A stretch of DNA of 64,000 nt from Azospirillum halopraeferens DSM 3675 (GTDB lineage Bacteria > Pseudomonadota > Alphaproteobacteria > Azospirillales > Azospirillaceae): positions 91,118 through 155,117 of the forward strand of contig NZ_AUCF01000016.1 in the NCBI RefSeq assembly GCF_000429625.1, read 5' to 3'. A model generated the notes under the pieces. It did no database searches. It was not told the origin of the DNA and saw only the letters and a program-made list of their open reading frames with translations. Positions 8,108 through 16,042 of this stretch are shown here, in pieces; the first letter of the stretch is position 1; each line of letters starts with the position of its first letter. The position numbers and the translations under genes were made by a program.

Positions 8108-9507
8108 AAATCCGTTTCGAAAGGCCGCGATCCATCCGTGGCCAGCTTGTCGCACTTCTGCTCCTGGCATTGGCCCTCGTGCAGTGTCTCAGCGTCTGGC
8201 TGTTCATCAAGGAACGAAGCGACTCGATTCTCGCAACGTTGGCCAAGGACGGCACCAGCCGTGTCCTGACGGTCGCCAATGCGCTCGAGGCAGCGCCGGG
8301 CGATAGGCACTCCGCCATCATGCAAGCCGCGGAGTCGCTCGATTTCCGGCTGAGCATCGACCGCAGTGCGCTTTCGGATGCCCCCGGCGCCGACCCGCTC
8401 TCGTTCCCGTCGGCGCACATCCGGAGCGTCCTCGCGGCTTCGCCTCAGCGGTCGGTCCGTCTGGCTCTGATTGAAGGTGAAGCGATGGCGGCCCTGCCGA
8501 CCGGCTTGAGCCACGACGAGGATGACGACCCCTATCAGCTCGCTGTTTCCGCCTCCCTGCGAGACGGGCGATGGCTGAATGCGCGCATCGATACCGGAGG
8601 ACCGCCTTTGCAATGGGCGTGGCCGGCCCTTGCCTCGATGCTCCTGACGGGCGCGGCAGTGATCGCCGTCGTGTGGGTGCTCGTCGGGCGCATTTCGCGC
8701 CCGCTGCAACAGCTTGCTGAGAATGCTGAACGCCTCGGGCGAGGCGGCGCGGTTCAACCGATGGGGGGCTCGGGACCCGACGAAGTGCGGCGCCTCGCGA
8801 CGGCTTTCGACGATATGTCGGACCGGCTGACCAGGCTGCTTGCGGAGCGAGCAACCATGCTGGCGGCACTCGGCCATGACCTTCGCTCTCCGATCACCGC
8901 CATGCGCCTGAGACTCGAAATGGTCGACGAGGAGGAAACGCGGGAGCGCATGGGCAACTGCCTGGATGAGATGCAGACCCTCGTTGAATCGGCTCTCGCT
9001 CTCGCACGCGGGGCGGGGACCGCAGAGCCGATGGTTCGTGTGGACCTCGGTCGGATGCTCGGACACCTGGTCGATGAATTGCGGGAGGCGGGTGGCGATG
9101 CGAGCGCGTCCATTACGGATGACGTCATCGTTGAAGCTCGGCAAGCCAGCCTGAAAAGGGCTGTGCGCAACATCGCTGAGAATGCGATACGCTATGGGGG
9201 ACAGGCGTGGATCACGCTCCTACGCAGCGAAGACCGCGCACTCATCATTATCGAGGACAACGGGCCGGGCATCCCTGTCCAAGAGCGGGAGCGTGTCTTT
9301 GAACCATTCGTGCGGCTTGAAACGTCGCGCAGCCGCGACACCGGAGGTTCGGGGCTCGGTCTCGCGATCTCGAAAATGGTGGTCGAGTCGAATGGCGGCT
9401 CCCTGACGGCTGAGGATGCACGCAATGGCGGTGCCCGCTTCGTCGTCAGCCTTCCGGTGAACGCACCGGGCCTATCCGGAATTTCGTGCTCGGCGGGGTT
9501 ATCCTGA
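8104..9507 (+). CDS. Sensor histidine kinase, C-terminus altered by IS insertion
   Basis: This is a 467-residue membrane kinase starting at GTG within the previous stop. It has TM1 at about 12-33, a periplasmic region of about 135 residues, and TM2 at about 171-195. A HAMP domain follows (RISRPLQQLAENAERLGRGG), then the H box ALGHDLRSPIT with His258, N box NIAENAIRYGG, and G boxes DNGPGIP and GGSGLGLAISKM. The end of the gene is provided by the IS256 element: after LPVNAP the last 12 residues (GLSGISCSAGLS) are read from the IS inverted repeat. Joining across the element would restore an in-frame end at TGA 10821-10823. All catalytic parts are intact, so function is probably kept. Confidence 0.88.
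   Translation: MKIRFERPRSIRGQLVALLLLALALVQCLSVWLFIKERSDSILATLAKDGTSRVLTVANALEAAPGDRHSAIMQAAESLDFRLSIDRSALSDAPGADPLSFPSAHIRSVLAASPQRSVRLALIEGEAMAALPTGLSHDEDDDPYQLAVSASLRDGRWLNARIDTGGPPLQWAWPALASMLLTGAAVIAVVWVLVGRISRPLQQLAENAERLGRGGAVQPMGGSGPDEVRRLATAFDDMSDRLTRLLAERATMLAALGHDLRSPITAMRLRLEMVDEEETRERMGNCLDEMQTLVESALALARGAGTAEPMVRVDLGRMLGHLVDELREAGGDASASITDDVIVEARQASLKRAVRNIAENAIRYGGQAWITLLRSEDRALIIIEDNGPGIPVQERERVFEPFVRLETSRSRDTGGSGLGLAISKMVVESNGGSLTAEDARNGGARFVVSLPVNAPGLSGISCSAGLS
9468..9498 (+). repeat. IS256 left terminal inverted repeat
   Basis: It begins GGGCCTATCCGGAATTTC and ends GGCGGGG. It is a perfect inverted match to 10759-10789 over 31 bp. It also encodes the aberrant tail and stop of the interrupted kinase gene. 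Confidence 0.93.
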
Positions 9508-9525
9508 AGCAGAAGGAGACCCAGA

Positions 9526-10746
9526 ATGGCGCGACGCAAAGAGCCGGTTATCCCCGACGCGATCCTCGACCAACTGCTGGCGGGGGCGGATGCCAAGACG
9601 GCGTTCGAGCAGAACGGCTTGCTCGACCAGTTGAAGGAGGCGCTGACGGAGCGGGCGCTGAAGGCGGAACTGGATCATCACCTGGCCGGTGACGAGAGCG
9701 GCAACCGTCGCAACGGCTACGGCCGCAAGACGGTGCTGACCGAGGGCGGGTCGATGGACCTGTCCATCCCACGCGACCGGACGGGAACGTTCGATCCGGC
9801 GCTGATCGCCAAGTACCAGCGCCGCTTCCCCGGCTTCGACGAGAAGATCATCTCGATGTACGCGCGGGGTATGTCGACGCGGGAGATCACGGGGCACCTG
9901 CGGGAGCTCTATGGCATCGAGGTCTCGGCCGACCTGATCTCCACGGTGACGGACGCGGTGATCGAGGAGGTGACGACGTGGCAGAACCGGCCCCTGGAGG
10001 CGATCTACCCGCTGGTGTTCCTGGATGCCATCCGGGTCAAGATCCGGGACGAGGGCCTGGTGCGCAACAAGGCCATCCATGTGGCGATCGGCGTGCGGGC
10101 CGACGGCACCAAGGAGGTGCTGGGCCTGTGGATCGAACAGAACGAAGGCGCCAAGTTCTGGCTGCGCGTTCTCAATGAGCTGAAGAACCGGGGCGTGGAG
10201 GACATCCTGCTGGCCGTGGTCGACGGGCTGAAGGGCTTTCCCGAAGCGATCGCCGCCGCCTATCCCGAGACGATCGTCCAAACCTGCATCGTCCACCTGC
10301 TGCGCCACAGCATGGAGTTCGCGTCCTGGAAGGACCGCAAGGCCATCGCCGCCGCGCTGAAGACGGTCTACGACGCCGTCGATGACAAGGCCGCCGAGGT
10401 GGCCCTGAGCGCCTTCGAAGACGGTCCCTGGGGCGAAAAATACGCGGCCATCGGCAAGGCGTGGCGCCGGGCGTGGCAGGAGGTCATCCCCTTCTTCGCC
10501 TTCCCCCGCGAGGTTCGACGTATCCTCTACACCACCAACGCCATCGAGGCCTTGAACTCCAAGCTGCGTCGGGCGGTGCGGGCCAGGGGGCATTTCCCCA
10601 ACGACGAGGCCGCCCTGAAGCTCCTGTTTCTCGTCTTGAACCGCGCCGAGAAAGACTGGAAGATGCCGCCGCGGGAATGGACGGCCGCCAAGGCACAGAT
10701 GGCCGTCATCTTCGGCGAGCGGTTCGCAAAGGCGATGACCGCCTGA
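9526..10746 (+). CDS. IS256-family (mutator-type) transposase
   Basis: This is a 406-residue transposase, a normal full length, starting MARRKEPVIPDAILDQ. The probable DDE triad is Asp167 (FLDAIRVK), Asp233 (VVDGLKGF) and Glu341 (TTNAIEALNSKLRR). The mutator signature C-x2-H (TCIVHLLRHSM) follows the second Asp. N-terminal motifs RRNGYGRKTV and IPRDRTGTFDP are typical of the family. No frameshift or stop is seen, so the element may still be mobile. Confidence 0.95.
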   Translation: MARRKEPVIPDAILDQLLAGADAKTAFEQNGLLDQLKEALTERALKAELDHHLAGDESGNRRNGYGRKTVLTEGGSMDLSIPRDRTGTFDPALIAKYQRRFPGFDEKIISMYARGMSTREITGHLRELYGIEVSADLISTVTDAVIEEVTTWQNRPLEAIYPLVFLDAIRVKIRDEGLVRNKAIHVAIGVRADGTKEVLGLWIEQNEGAKFWLRVLNELKNRGVEDILLAVVDGLKGFPEAIAAAYPETIVQTCIVHLLRHSMEFASWKDRKAIAAALKTVYDAVDDKAAEVALSAFEDGPWGEKYAAIGKAWRRAWQEVIPFFAFPREVRRILYTTNAIEALNSKLRRAVRARGHFPNDEAALKLLFLVLNRAEKDWKMPPREWTAAKAQMAVIFGERFAKAMTA

Positions 10747-10758
10747 AAATGAAATCCG

Positions 10759-10789
10759 CCCCGCCGAGCACGAAATTCCGGATAGGCCC
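10759..10789 (-). repeat. IS256 right terminal inverted repeat
   Basis: Perfect 31-bp inverted partner of 9468-9498, beginning 12 bp after the transposase stop codon. Confidence 0.93.
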
Positions 10790-10862
10790 ACCGCACGGGA
10801 TTCCCGGAGGTCCCGTTGCCTGAGACCATGGGGGAGACATCACCGAAATCCGCCCCCGACGC

Positions 10863-10916
10863 GTGACGATCATCCGCGCCGTCCCCGCGCGCATCGCCAG
10901 GCGCCTGTCCATCTGA
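10863..10916 (+). pseudogene. 3' remnant of a diverged SDR (DprE2-like) gene
   Basis: Eighteen codons ending in TGA read TIIRAVPARIARRLSI, against TIIRAIPERIFKRLSI at the end of the intact SDR gene. There is no upstream coding sequence in frame. It marks the right boundary of the island and shows that a second, diverged SDR allele once ended at this point. Confidence 0.75.
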
Positions 10917-10944
10917 CGGGACGCCCCCCGCGCCTCAGGCGGCG
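10863..10944. repeat. Right arm of direct repeat flanking the island
   Basis: Diverged direct copy of 1582-1666. It covers the SDR-gene remnant and the first ten bases at the 3' end of the convergent 110-codon gene. Confidence 0.8.
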
Positions 10945-11267
10945 CGGGGACGGCGGACGCCGGCGGCGGCGGGGTCGGTGGCGGGGCGGCGCATCGCCAG
11001 GGCGCGCGCCTGGTCGATCATCTGCACCAGGATGTCGCGAAACTCCTGCGCCGCCAGGTCGCTCCACTCCGGCGTCGCGTCCGGAAAGGTCATGCGGTCG
11101 GCCGCCGCTCCGAACAGGCTCAGCCACTCGTCCGCCTTGCCGGCCGGGTCGCCCGTGGCGAGGAACCGCTCTTCCATCAACTTGACCAGCAGCGCCCGCA
11201 GGGCCAGCAGGTTGACGTGCAGCAGCATGTTGCCGGTCATCGCCTCGTGGTCGTCGGTCACCATCAT
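10935..11267 (-). CDS. Hypothetical 110-residue protein upstream of flgD
   Basis: This is a 110-residue soluble, Leu/Ala/Met-rich, probably helical protein, starting MMVTDDHEAMTGNMLLHVNL and ending in an Ala/Arg-rich tail. No domain is recognised. It is divergent from flgD across about 235 bp that hold a candidate flagellar regulatory site. Its position suggests a flagellar accessory role, but that is inference only. The second Met is an equally possible start. Its 3' end forms part of the island's right repeat arm, so the island did not disrupt it. Confidence 0.65.
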   Translation of the reverse strand: MMVTDDHEAMTGNMLLHVNLLALRALLVKLMEERFLATGDPAGKADEWLSLFGAAADRMTFPDATPEWSDLAAQEFRDILVQMIDQARALAMRRPATDPAAAGVRRPRAA

Positions 11268-11314
11268 CCGGTTCCTTCGGTTGCGTGTCTCACCGTGTCA
11301 CGGACGGCACCCCG

Positions 11315-11371
11315 AAAGCTGGCGCGGAAAATGTCCCGCGCACCCCGTTAAAAAAGTGCGCCAGCTTTTCC
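11315..11371. promoter_or_regulatory. Candidate flagellar regulatory site upstream of flgD
   Basis: AAAGCTGGCGC (11315-11325) and its inverse GCGCCAGCTTT (11358-11368) form an inverted pair. The right copy is preceded, 2 nt away, by AAAAAA and followed by TCC. The same arrangement, with the same 2-nt gap, occurs upstream of fliC at 16964-16985. This suggests a shared activator site or promoter element; I see no convincing sigma-54 -24/-12 sequence. Confidence 0.5.
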
Positions 11372-11503
11372 GGCCCGGTGCGTGAAACGCTTCGGAACAT
11401 GGGGCAAAGGCGCAGCCGCAGCCCCCCGCCAGCCGACACACCGTCCCGGCGACGCGCAGGCCCTGCCCTGCGCGAACGGGACGCTGCACCCCGGAGACCA
11501 TCC

Positions 11504-12160
11504 ATGCAGGTCGACAACAACACCGCCACGACGCAGACGGCGTCCTCGACGAAAAGCTCATCGGCGTCCCTGGCCGAGAACTATCAGTCGTTCCTGACCC
11601 TGCTTCTCAAGCAGCTCGAGGTCCAGGATCCCACCAACCCGGTCGACGCCTCCCAGTACACCAGCCAACTCGTCCAGCTCGCATCCCTGGAACAGGACGT
11701 CGCCAACGGCAAGAAGCTCGACAGCCTCAACTCCGCGGTCTCCCGGATCGGGTCCGGCATCGCCGCCATCGGCTATCTCGGCCGCACCATCGAAGCGAAA
11801 GGCGACACCACCGCCCTGCAGAACGGCTCCGCCACCTGGGTCTATGAGCTGGATTCCGCCGCCGCGTCGGTGTCGCTGACGGTCACCGACGCGAACGGGA
11901 CGGTGGTCTACCGCGCCGACGGGGAGACCGCGCAGGGCAGCCACACGCTGACCTGGGACGGCACCGGCAGCGACGGCACCAAACACTCCTCCGGAGCCTA
12001 CACGCTGACCGTGACGGCGCGCGACGCCTCCGGAGCGACGATCGGCACCGAGACCCGCATCAAGGGGACCGTGACCTCGGTCGACACTTCCGGCTCCGCC
12101 ACCACGCTCAGCGTCGGCGGCGTCGATGTCCGCATCGACGACGTCGTTTCGCTGTCCTGA
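11504..12160 (+). CDS. flgD: Flagellar hook capping/assembly protein FlgD
   Basis: This 218-residue protein forms the temporary cap on which hook subunits polymerise. The start at MQVDNNTATTQTASS follows a GGAGA site and matches the family N-terminus; an in-frame upstream start at 11285 would add unrelated residues. The signature is SFLTLLLKQLEVQDPTNPVD, followed by YTSQLVQLASLEQ. The C-terminal half has the FlgD Ig/tudor features: SLTVTDANGTVVY, the HTLTWDGTGSDG turn, SGAYTLTVTA, and a closing VTSV...VGGVDVRIDDVVSLS. It is the first gene of the flagellar run and is followed 27 bp later by flgE. Confidence 0.95.
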   Translation: MQVDNNTATTQTASSTKSSSASLAENYQSFLTLLLKQLEVQDPTNPVDASQYTSQLVQLASLEQDVANGKKLDSLNSAVSRIGSGIAAIGYLGRTIEAKGDTTALQNGSATWVYELDSAAASVSLTVTDANGTVVYRADGETAQGSHTLTWDGTGSDGTKHSSGAYTLTVTARDASGATIGTETRIKGTVTSVDTSGSATTLSVGGVDVRIDDVVSLS

Positions 12161-12187
12161 TCCCTCCGGCCTGCAACGGGTGCGACC

Positions 12188-13459
12188 ATGAGCATTTCCA
12201 GCGCTCTCTACACCGCCACCTCCGGCCTGATGGCCCAGGGCAAGGCGCTCAGCTCGATCTCCGGCAACATCGCCAACTCCTCGACGGTCGGTTTCAAGGG
12301 CACCGGCACCAACTTCACCTCCTATCTCAACAAGACGACGTCGGTCGACACCCAGACCGGCGGCGTCCTGGCCTCCAACTACCGCAACATAGGCCGTCAG
12401 GGCGACATCCAGTCGAGTTCGACCACCTCGAACCTGGCGATCAGTGGCGACGGATTCTTCGTGGTGTCGAACTCCTCCGCCAACGGCGGGGTGATGTACA
12501 CCCGCAACGGCTCCTTCACCCCCGACGCCAACGGCTATCTGACCAACAGCGACGGCGTCTATCTCTACGGCTGGGCGCTGGACGAAAACGGCAAGGTCAT
12601 TGCCGGCAACAAGGGGTCGGTCGACAGCCTGACGGCGGTCAAGGTCACGGGCATCACGGGAACGCCCAAAGCGACCACCGAGATGGCGATCGACGGCAAT
12701 CTGCCGTCCGACGCCGACGCCGGCGACAGCTTCACCTACGACGTGGAGATGTTCGACTCGCTGGGCAACAGCCACGCGGTCACCCTGACCTGGACGAAGA
12801 CCGGGGAGAATTCCTGGTCGCTGAGCGCCAACGACCCGACCAAACCCACCGATTCCACGGTCACCACCGGCACCATCGGCGGCTTCCCCGTGGACATCAC
12901 GTTCAACGCCGACGGTTCGCTCGCCACCATGGATCCCGACCCGCCGACGATCACGGTGACGGGATGGACGACCGGCGCCGGCGACAGCACCGTCACCCTC
13001 GACCTCGGCACCGCCGGACGCGCCGATGGATTGACCCAGTACGCGTCGGGCGCCTCCAAGCCGGCGCTGGACCTGGAGAACCGGCAGAACGGCTACAAGC
13101 CCGGCACCTTCTCCGGCACCCGGATCGACGAGAACGGAATCGTCCGGGCGGTGTTCGACAACGGCGAGAGCCGGGCGATCTATCAGATTCCCATCGCCAC
13201 CTTTCCCAATCCAAACGGCCTGGACAGCGAAACCGGCAACCTCTTCAAGGCCACCGCCGAGGCCGGCGCCTACCAGCTCCGCACCGCCGGCGACGGCAAG
13301 GCCGGCTCCATCACCGCCAGCGCCCTGGAAAGCTCCACGGTCGAACTGACCGACGAGTTCAGCCGGATGATCGTCGCCCAGCAGGCCTACACCGCCGCCT
13401 CCAAGGTGGTGACGACCTCCCAGGAGATGATCGACACCCTGCTCGCCACGAAGCGGTGA
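12188..13459 (+). CDS. flgE: Flagellar hook protein FlgE
   Basis: This is a 423-residue hook structural protein. The N-terminal rod/hook signature SALYTATSGLMAQGKAL, then ISGNIANSSTVGFKGTGTNF, is typical of FlgE/F/G. A central FlgE D2-type domain includes FTYDVEMFDSLGNSHAVTLTW. The C-terminus ends TDEFSRMIVAQQAYTAASKV..., the conserved helical zipper. It is a normal length for alphaproteobacterial FlgE. The next gene starts 10 bp after its stop, so co-transcription with the following two small genes is likely. Confidence 0.95.
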   Translation: MSISSALYTATSGLMAQGKALSSISGNIANSSTVGFKGTGTNFTSYLNKTTSVDTQTGGVLASNYRNIGRQGDIQSSSTTSNLAISGDGFFVVSNSSANGGVMYTRNGSFTPDANGYLTNSDGVYLYGWALDENGKVIAGNKGSVDSLTAVKVTGITGTPKATTEMAIDGNLPSDADAGDSFTYDVEMFDSLGNSHAVTLTWTKTGENSWSLSANDPTKPTDSTVTTGTIGGFPVDITFNADGSLATMDPDPPTITVTGWTTGAGDSTVTLDLGTAGRADGLTQYASGASKPALDLENRQNGYKPGTFSGTRIDENGIVRAVFDNGESRAIYQIPIATFPNPNGLDSETGNLFKATAEAGAYQLRTAGDGKAGSITASALESSTVELTDEFSRMIVAQQAYTAASKVVTTSQEMIDTLLATKR

Positions 13460-13469
13460 GGTCCGGGCG

Positions 13470-13730
13470 ATGGACACCCCCTCTGCCGACCCTGCCGATG
13501 CCGAACGGCGCCTGATGGGCGAGCTGCGGCGCCTGGAGGACCGGGTCGCCCGCCACCTCCGCGGCACCGCCGCGCCCCCGGCCGAGCGCCTGGCCCTGAT
13601 CGACGATCTGCTGGATCTGCGCGGCCGGCTGCTGGCCGAGCACGGCGCGGTGGGGGCGCGGCTGCGCCGCACCGCCGCGGCCGGAGCCGCGGCCGTCGTC
13701 TACGGCCGCACCGGCAGCCTGCGGCGCTGA
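13470..13730 (+). CDS. Small hypothetical helical protein in flagellar cluster
   Basis: This is an 86-residue, Arg/Ala/Leu-rich protein (MGELRRLEDRVARHLRG, LALIDDLLDLRGRLLAEH) with predicted amphipathic helices and a basic tail. No family is recognised. It starts 10 bp after the flgE stop and precedes another unknown gene. A role as a chaperone or regulator of filament or hook export is possible from location only. GC-biased coding and spacing support it as a real gene. Confidence 0.6.
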   Translation: MDTPSADPADAERRLMGELRRLEDRVARHLRGTAAPPAERLALIDDLLDLRGRLLAEHGAVGARLRRTAAAGAAAVVYGRTGSLRR

Positions 13731-13756
13731 TACCCCAACCACGGAAAGGACACGCC

Positions 13757-14176
13757 ATGGCACCGACGCTGCGTCCCCGGATTCCCGACACCCTGCGCCC
13801 GGATCCCGTCGCGGAGATCGCCGATTTCGTCGCCCGCCTTGCCGACGACGCCGGGCGCGCCGCCCGCGCCGCGGCCGAGGGGCGGGCGCGCGACGCCCTG
13901 CTGGCGGCGGGCTCCATGCAGATGCTGCTGCGCGCCCGGGGCGACGCGCTGCGCGAGGCGCTGAGCGCCGGCCGCAGCGCCCGCGTCCCGCCCGACGTGC
14001 GCGCCGCCGTACAGGCCGCCACGCTGGCCGCCGCATCCGGTCCGCTGGCCGGCACCGCGCGGTCGGTGTGCACGCTCGCCGCCGCGGCGCGGGTGGCGCA
14101 GGCGCACCGTGACGCCATCGGCGAGGCGTTGCGTGCCCGGGCGCCGGCCCGGTCCGCCCTGCGGATCACCGTCTGA
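13757..14176 (+). CDS. Hypothetical helical protein upstream of flgK
   Basis: This is a 139-residue, Ala/Arg-rich protein starting MAPTLRPRIPDTLRPDPVAE after an AAGGA ribosome site. Two long hydrophobic-heptad regions (VAEIADFVARLADDAGRAARAA and LAAASGPLAGTARSVCTLAAAARVAQ) suggest a coiled-coil, chaperone-like fold. No family is recognised. It lies between flgE and flgK. Its stop codon TGA is the first three bases of a perfect 17-bp inverted repeat. Confidence 0.6.
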   Translation: MAPTLRPRIPDTLRPDPVAEIADFVARLADDAGRAARAAAEGRARDALLAAGSMQMLLRARGDALREALSAGRSARVPPDVRAAVQAATLAAASGPLAGTARSVCTLAAAARVAQAHRDAIGEALRARAPARSALRITV

Positions 14177-14210
14177 TACCGACGGCATCAGAATGATGCC
14201 GTCGGTATCA
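14174..14210. terminator. Perfect 17-bp inverted repeat at a stop codon
   Basis: TGATACCGACGGCATCA (14174-14190) and TGATGCCGTCGGTATCA (14194-14210) are exact inverse complements around GAA. The TGA is the stop of the preceding gene. A strong hairpin before flgK, without a T-tract; probably termination, attenuation or mRNA stabilisation. Confidence 0.6.
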
Positions 14211-14217
14211 CCCTATC

Positions 14218-14288
14218 GATCAATGCAAAGCATTGATCTGTCGGGTCTCACGGCCGGAAACCAATGGAACGGATCTTTTTCCGGCCGT
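14218..14288 (-). repeat. Bipartite palindromic intergenic element, copy 1
   Basis: It holds two hairpins. One is GATCAATGC-AAA-GCATTGATC (14218-14238, perfect 9-bp arms). The other is ACGGCCGGAAA (14250-14260) pairing with TTTCCGGCCGT (14278-14288). They are joined by TGTCGGGTCTC. Read on the minus strand, it matches copy 2 (19642-19700) at 54 of 59 positions and shares its core with copy 3 (27641-27710). It lies immediately upstream of flgK. Confidence 0.75.
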
Positions 14289-14308
14289 CTGAAGGAAGGA
14301 TTACCGCC

Positions 14309-16033
14309 ATGTCCCTGCGCATTGCCGGCAGCATCGCCAACGCGGCGCTGCGGGCCAACGAGGTGGGCCTGTCGGTCGCCTCGGCGAACGTCGCCAACGT
14401 CGACACCGAGGGGTACACCCGCAAGACGGCCACCGTGGCCGCCCGCGGCACGGGCAACGGGGTGTCGTCGGTGGACGTCACCGGCATCGGCAGCACGATC
14501 GACCTGCAGCTCATGAAGACGCTGGTGGCCGCCAGGACCGGCCTCGGCGCCGCGCAGACCACCGGCGAGTGGCTGGACCGGCTGCAATCGTCCCTCGGCA
14601 CCGTCGATTCCGGCACCGGGACGGCGGCGATGATCGACACCCTGGCGAACGCGCTCGCCACCTTCGCCACCTCGCCGGAAAGCGGCAGCGCCAAAGCGGT
14701 GGTCGTTCAGGATCTGGCGAATGTGGCGGCATCCCTGCGCTCCGCCTCGGCCACGGTCCAATCGATGCGCGATCAGGTCGACAACGAGATCGCCACCACC
14801 GTGGAGGCGGTGAACCGGAACCTGGACACCATTGCCGACCTCAACGACCGGATCGTCAAAGCCAAAGCCCTGGGCAAGGACACCGCCGACCTGGAAGACA
14901 GGCGCAATCTGGCGCTGCAGGATCTCGCCGGCCACCTGGACATCCGTTATCAGACCGATGCCAACGGACAGGTGCGCATCGCCACCGCGTCGGGAACGGC
15001 GCTGCTGGACTCCTCCGTCCACCGGCTGTCCTACACGCCGGCGGCGTCGGTCGGCCCCGGAACCACCTTCAGCCCCATCACCGTCGACGGCAAGGACGCC
15101 ACCGCGGCGATCCGGTCCGGCACGCTGGGGGCGCTGATCACCCTGCGGGACGAGACCCTGCCGGCACAGCAGGCGAGCCTCGACACCCTGGCGCTGGCGC
15201 TGAAGGACACGCTCAACGACATCCACAACCGGGGAACCGCGGTGCCGGCGCCGCAGACCCTGACGGGCACCCGCACGGTCACCGCCGGCGACGCCCTGTC
15301 GGCCTCCGGCACGTTGCGCGTCGCGGTGACCGGAGCCAACGGCACCGCCGTGTCCGTGCAGGACTTCGATCTGTCCGGCTTCGCCACCGTGCAGGACGCC
15401 ATCGACGCCCTCGACGCGGTGCCCGGCCTGTCCGCCTCCCTGTCGGCCGACGGCAAGCTGGTGCTCACCGCCGACGACGCCGCGAACGGGGTGGCGCTCG
15501 CCGGGATCGACGATGCGGTCGGCCCCGGCGGCAAGGGATTCTCCGCCTGGTTCGGGATGAACGATCTGCTGGCCGGCAGCGGCGCCGGCGATCTGAACGT
15601 GTCCGCCGCCATCGCCGCCGACAGCAGCCGGCTGGCGGCGGGTACCCTGTCCACGGACGCCGGCCTGACGGCGGGGAGCACCGCGCTCGCCAGGGGTGAC
15701 GCCACCATCGCGCAGGCGCTGAGTGCGGCGTTCTCCGGGACCGTCGATTTTCCCGCCGCCGGCGGCCTGCCGGCGCGCACCACCGGGTTCGCCGGCTACG
15801 CCGGCGCCATCGTCCAGGGCATCGCCACCGCCGCCGCCGGCGCCGCGTCGAGCCTGGAGGCGCAGAGCGCCTACACCGACGGGCTGGCCGGCCGGCTCGC
15901 CTCGCAAAGCGGCGTCAACCTCAACGAGGAGCTTGCCGCCATCCAATCCCTGCAAACGGCCTACCAGGCCGCTGCGGCGGTCATGCAGGCGGTGCGGGAC
16001 ATGTTCGACACCGCGCTCGGCACGGTGCGATAG
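14309..16033 (+). CDS. flgK: Flagellar hook-associated protein 1, FlgK
   Basis: This 574-residue protein forms the first hook-filament junction ring. The start at MSLRIAGSIANAALRANEVG is chosen because GAAGGAAGGA lies just upstream; an in-frame ATG at 14264 would place coding inside the palindromic element. The N-terminus has the rod-type motif (SVASANVANVDTEGYTRKTA). Also visible are a FlgK-type coiled region with DQVDNEIATTVEAVNRNLDTIADLNDRI, and a C-terminal GVNLNEELAAIQSLQTAYQAAAAVM motif. flgL follows after 9 bp. Confidence 0.94.
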   Translation: MSLRIAGSIANAALRANEVGLSVASANVANVDTEGYTRKTATVAARGTGNGVSSVDVTGIGSTIDLQLMKTLVAARTGLGAAQTTGEWLDRLQSSLGTVDSGTGTAAMIDTLANALATFATSPESGSAKAVVVQDLANVAASLRSASATVQSMRDQVDNEIATTVEAVNRNLDTIADLNDRIVKAKALGKDTADLEDRRNLALQDLAGHLDIRYQTDANGQVRIATASGTALLDSSVHRLSYTPAASVGPGTTFSPITVDGKDATAAIRSGTLGALITLRDETLPAQQASLDTLALALKDTLNDIHNRGTAVPAPQTLTGTRTVTAGDALSASGTLRVAVTGANGTAVSVQDFDLSGFATVQDAIDALDAVPGLSASLSADGKLVLTADDAANGVALAGIDDAVGPGGKGFSAWFGMNDLLAGSGAGDLNVSAAIAADSSRLAAGTLSTDAGLTAGSTALARGDATIAQALSAAFSGTVDFPAAGGLPARTTGFAGYAGAIVQGIATAAAGAASSLEAQSAYTDGLAGRLASQSGVNLNEELAAIQSLQTAYQAAAAVMQAVRDMFDTALGTVR

Positions 16034-16042
16034 GAGGACACC

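Larger units (their letters stand above)
9468..10789 (+). mobile_element. IS256-family insertion sequence
   Basis: This is a complete element of about 1.3 kb with perfect 31-bp terminal inverted repeats (9468-9498 and 10759-10789) and one intact transposase gene. The flanking bases share CACCG (9464-9468 and 10789-10793, each overlapping the outermost IR base) or only ACC outside the full repeats. IS256-family elements usually duplicate 8-9 bp, and here the 8-bp flanks match at only 6 of 8 positions. The element sits in the last codons of the histidine kinase gene. Confidence 0.92.
1667..10862. other. Inserted genomic island (hydrolase, PaoABC-like enzyme, TCS, IS256)
   Basis: The segment is bounded by diverged direct repeats of the SDR 3' end. 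It is visibly richer in A/T and in codons such as GAA, AAA, ATT and CTC than the flanking genes. It carries a coherent cargo: an alpha/beta-hydrolase lipoprotein, a three-subunit molybdenum hydroxylase and a divergent two-component system. An IS256-family element sits at its right edge. No integrase or tRNA is visible, so entry by homologous recombination with a related donor is the simplest inference. Confidence 0.65.

Noticed and set aside
9460..10797. 8-bp target duplication for IS256 (AACGCACC against ACCGCACG)
   Set aside because: Only 6 of 8 positions match; a 5-bp CACCG identity also fits and restores the kinase frame. No clean duplication can be claimed.
11281..11503. Sigma-54 promoter for flgD
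   Set aside because: TGGCGCG occurs but the -12 TTGC element is absent at the required spacing; the match is too poor.
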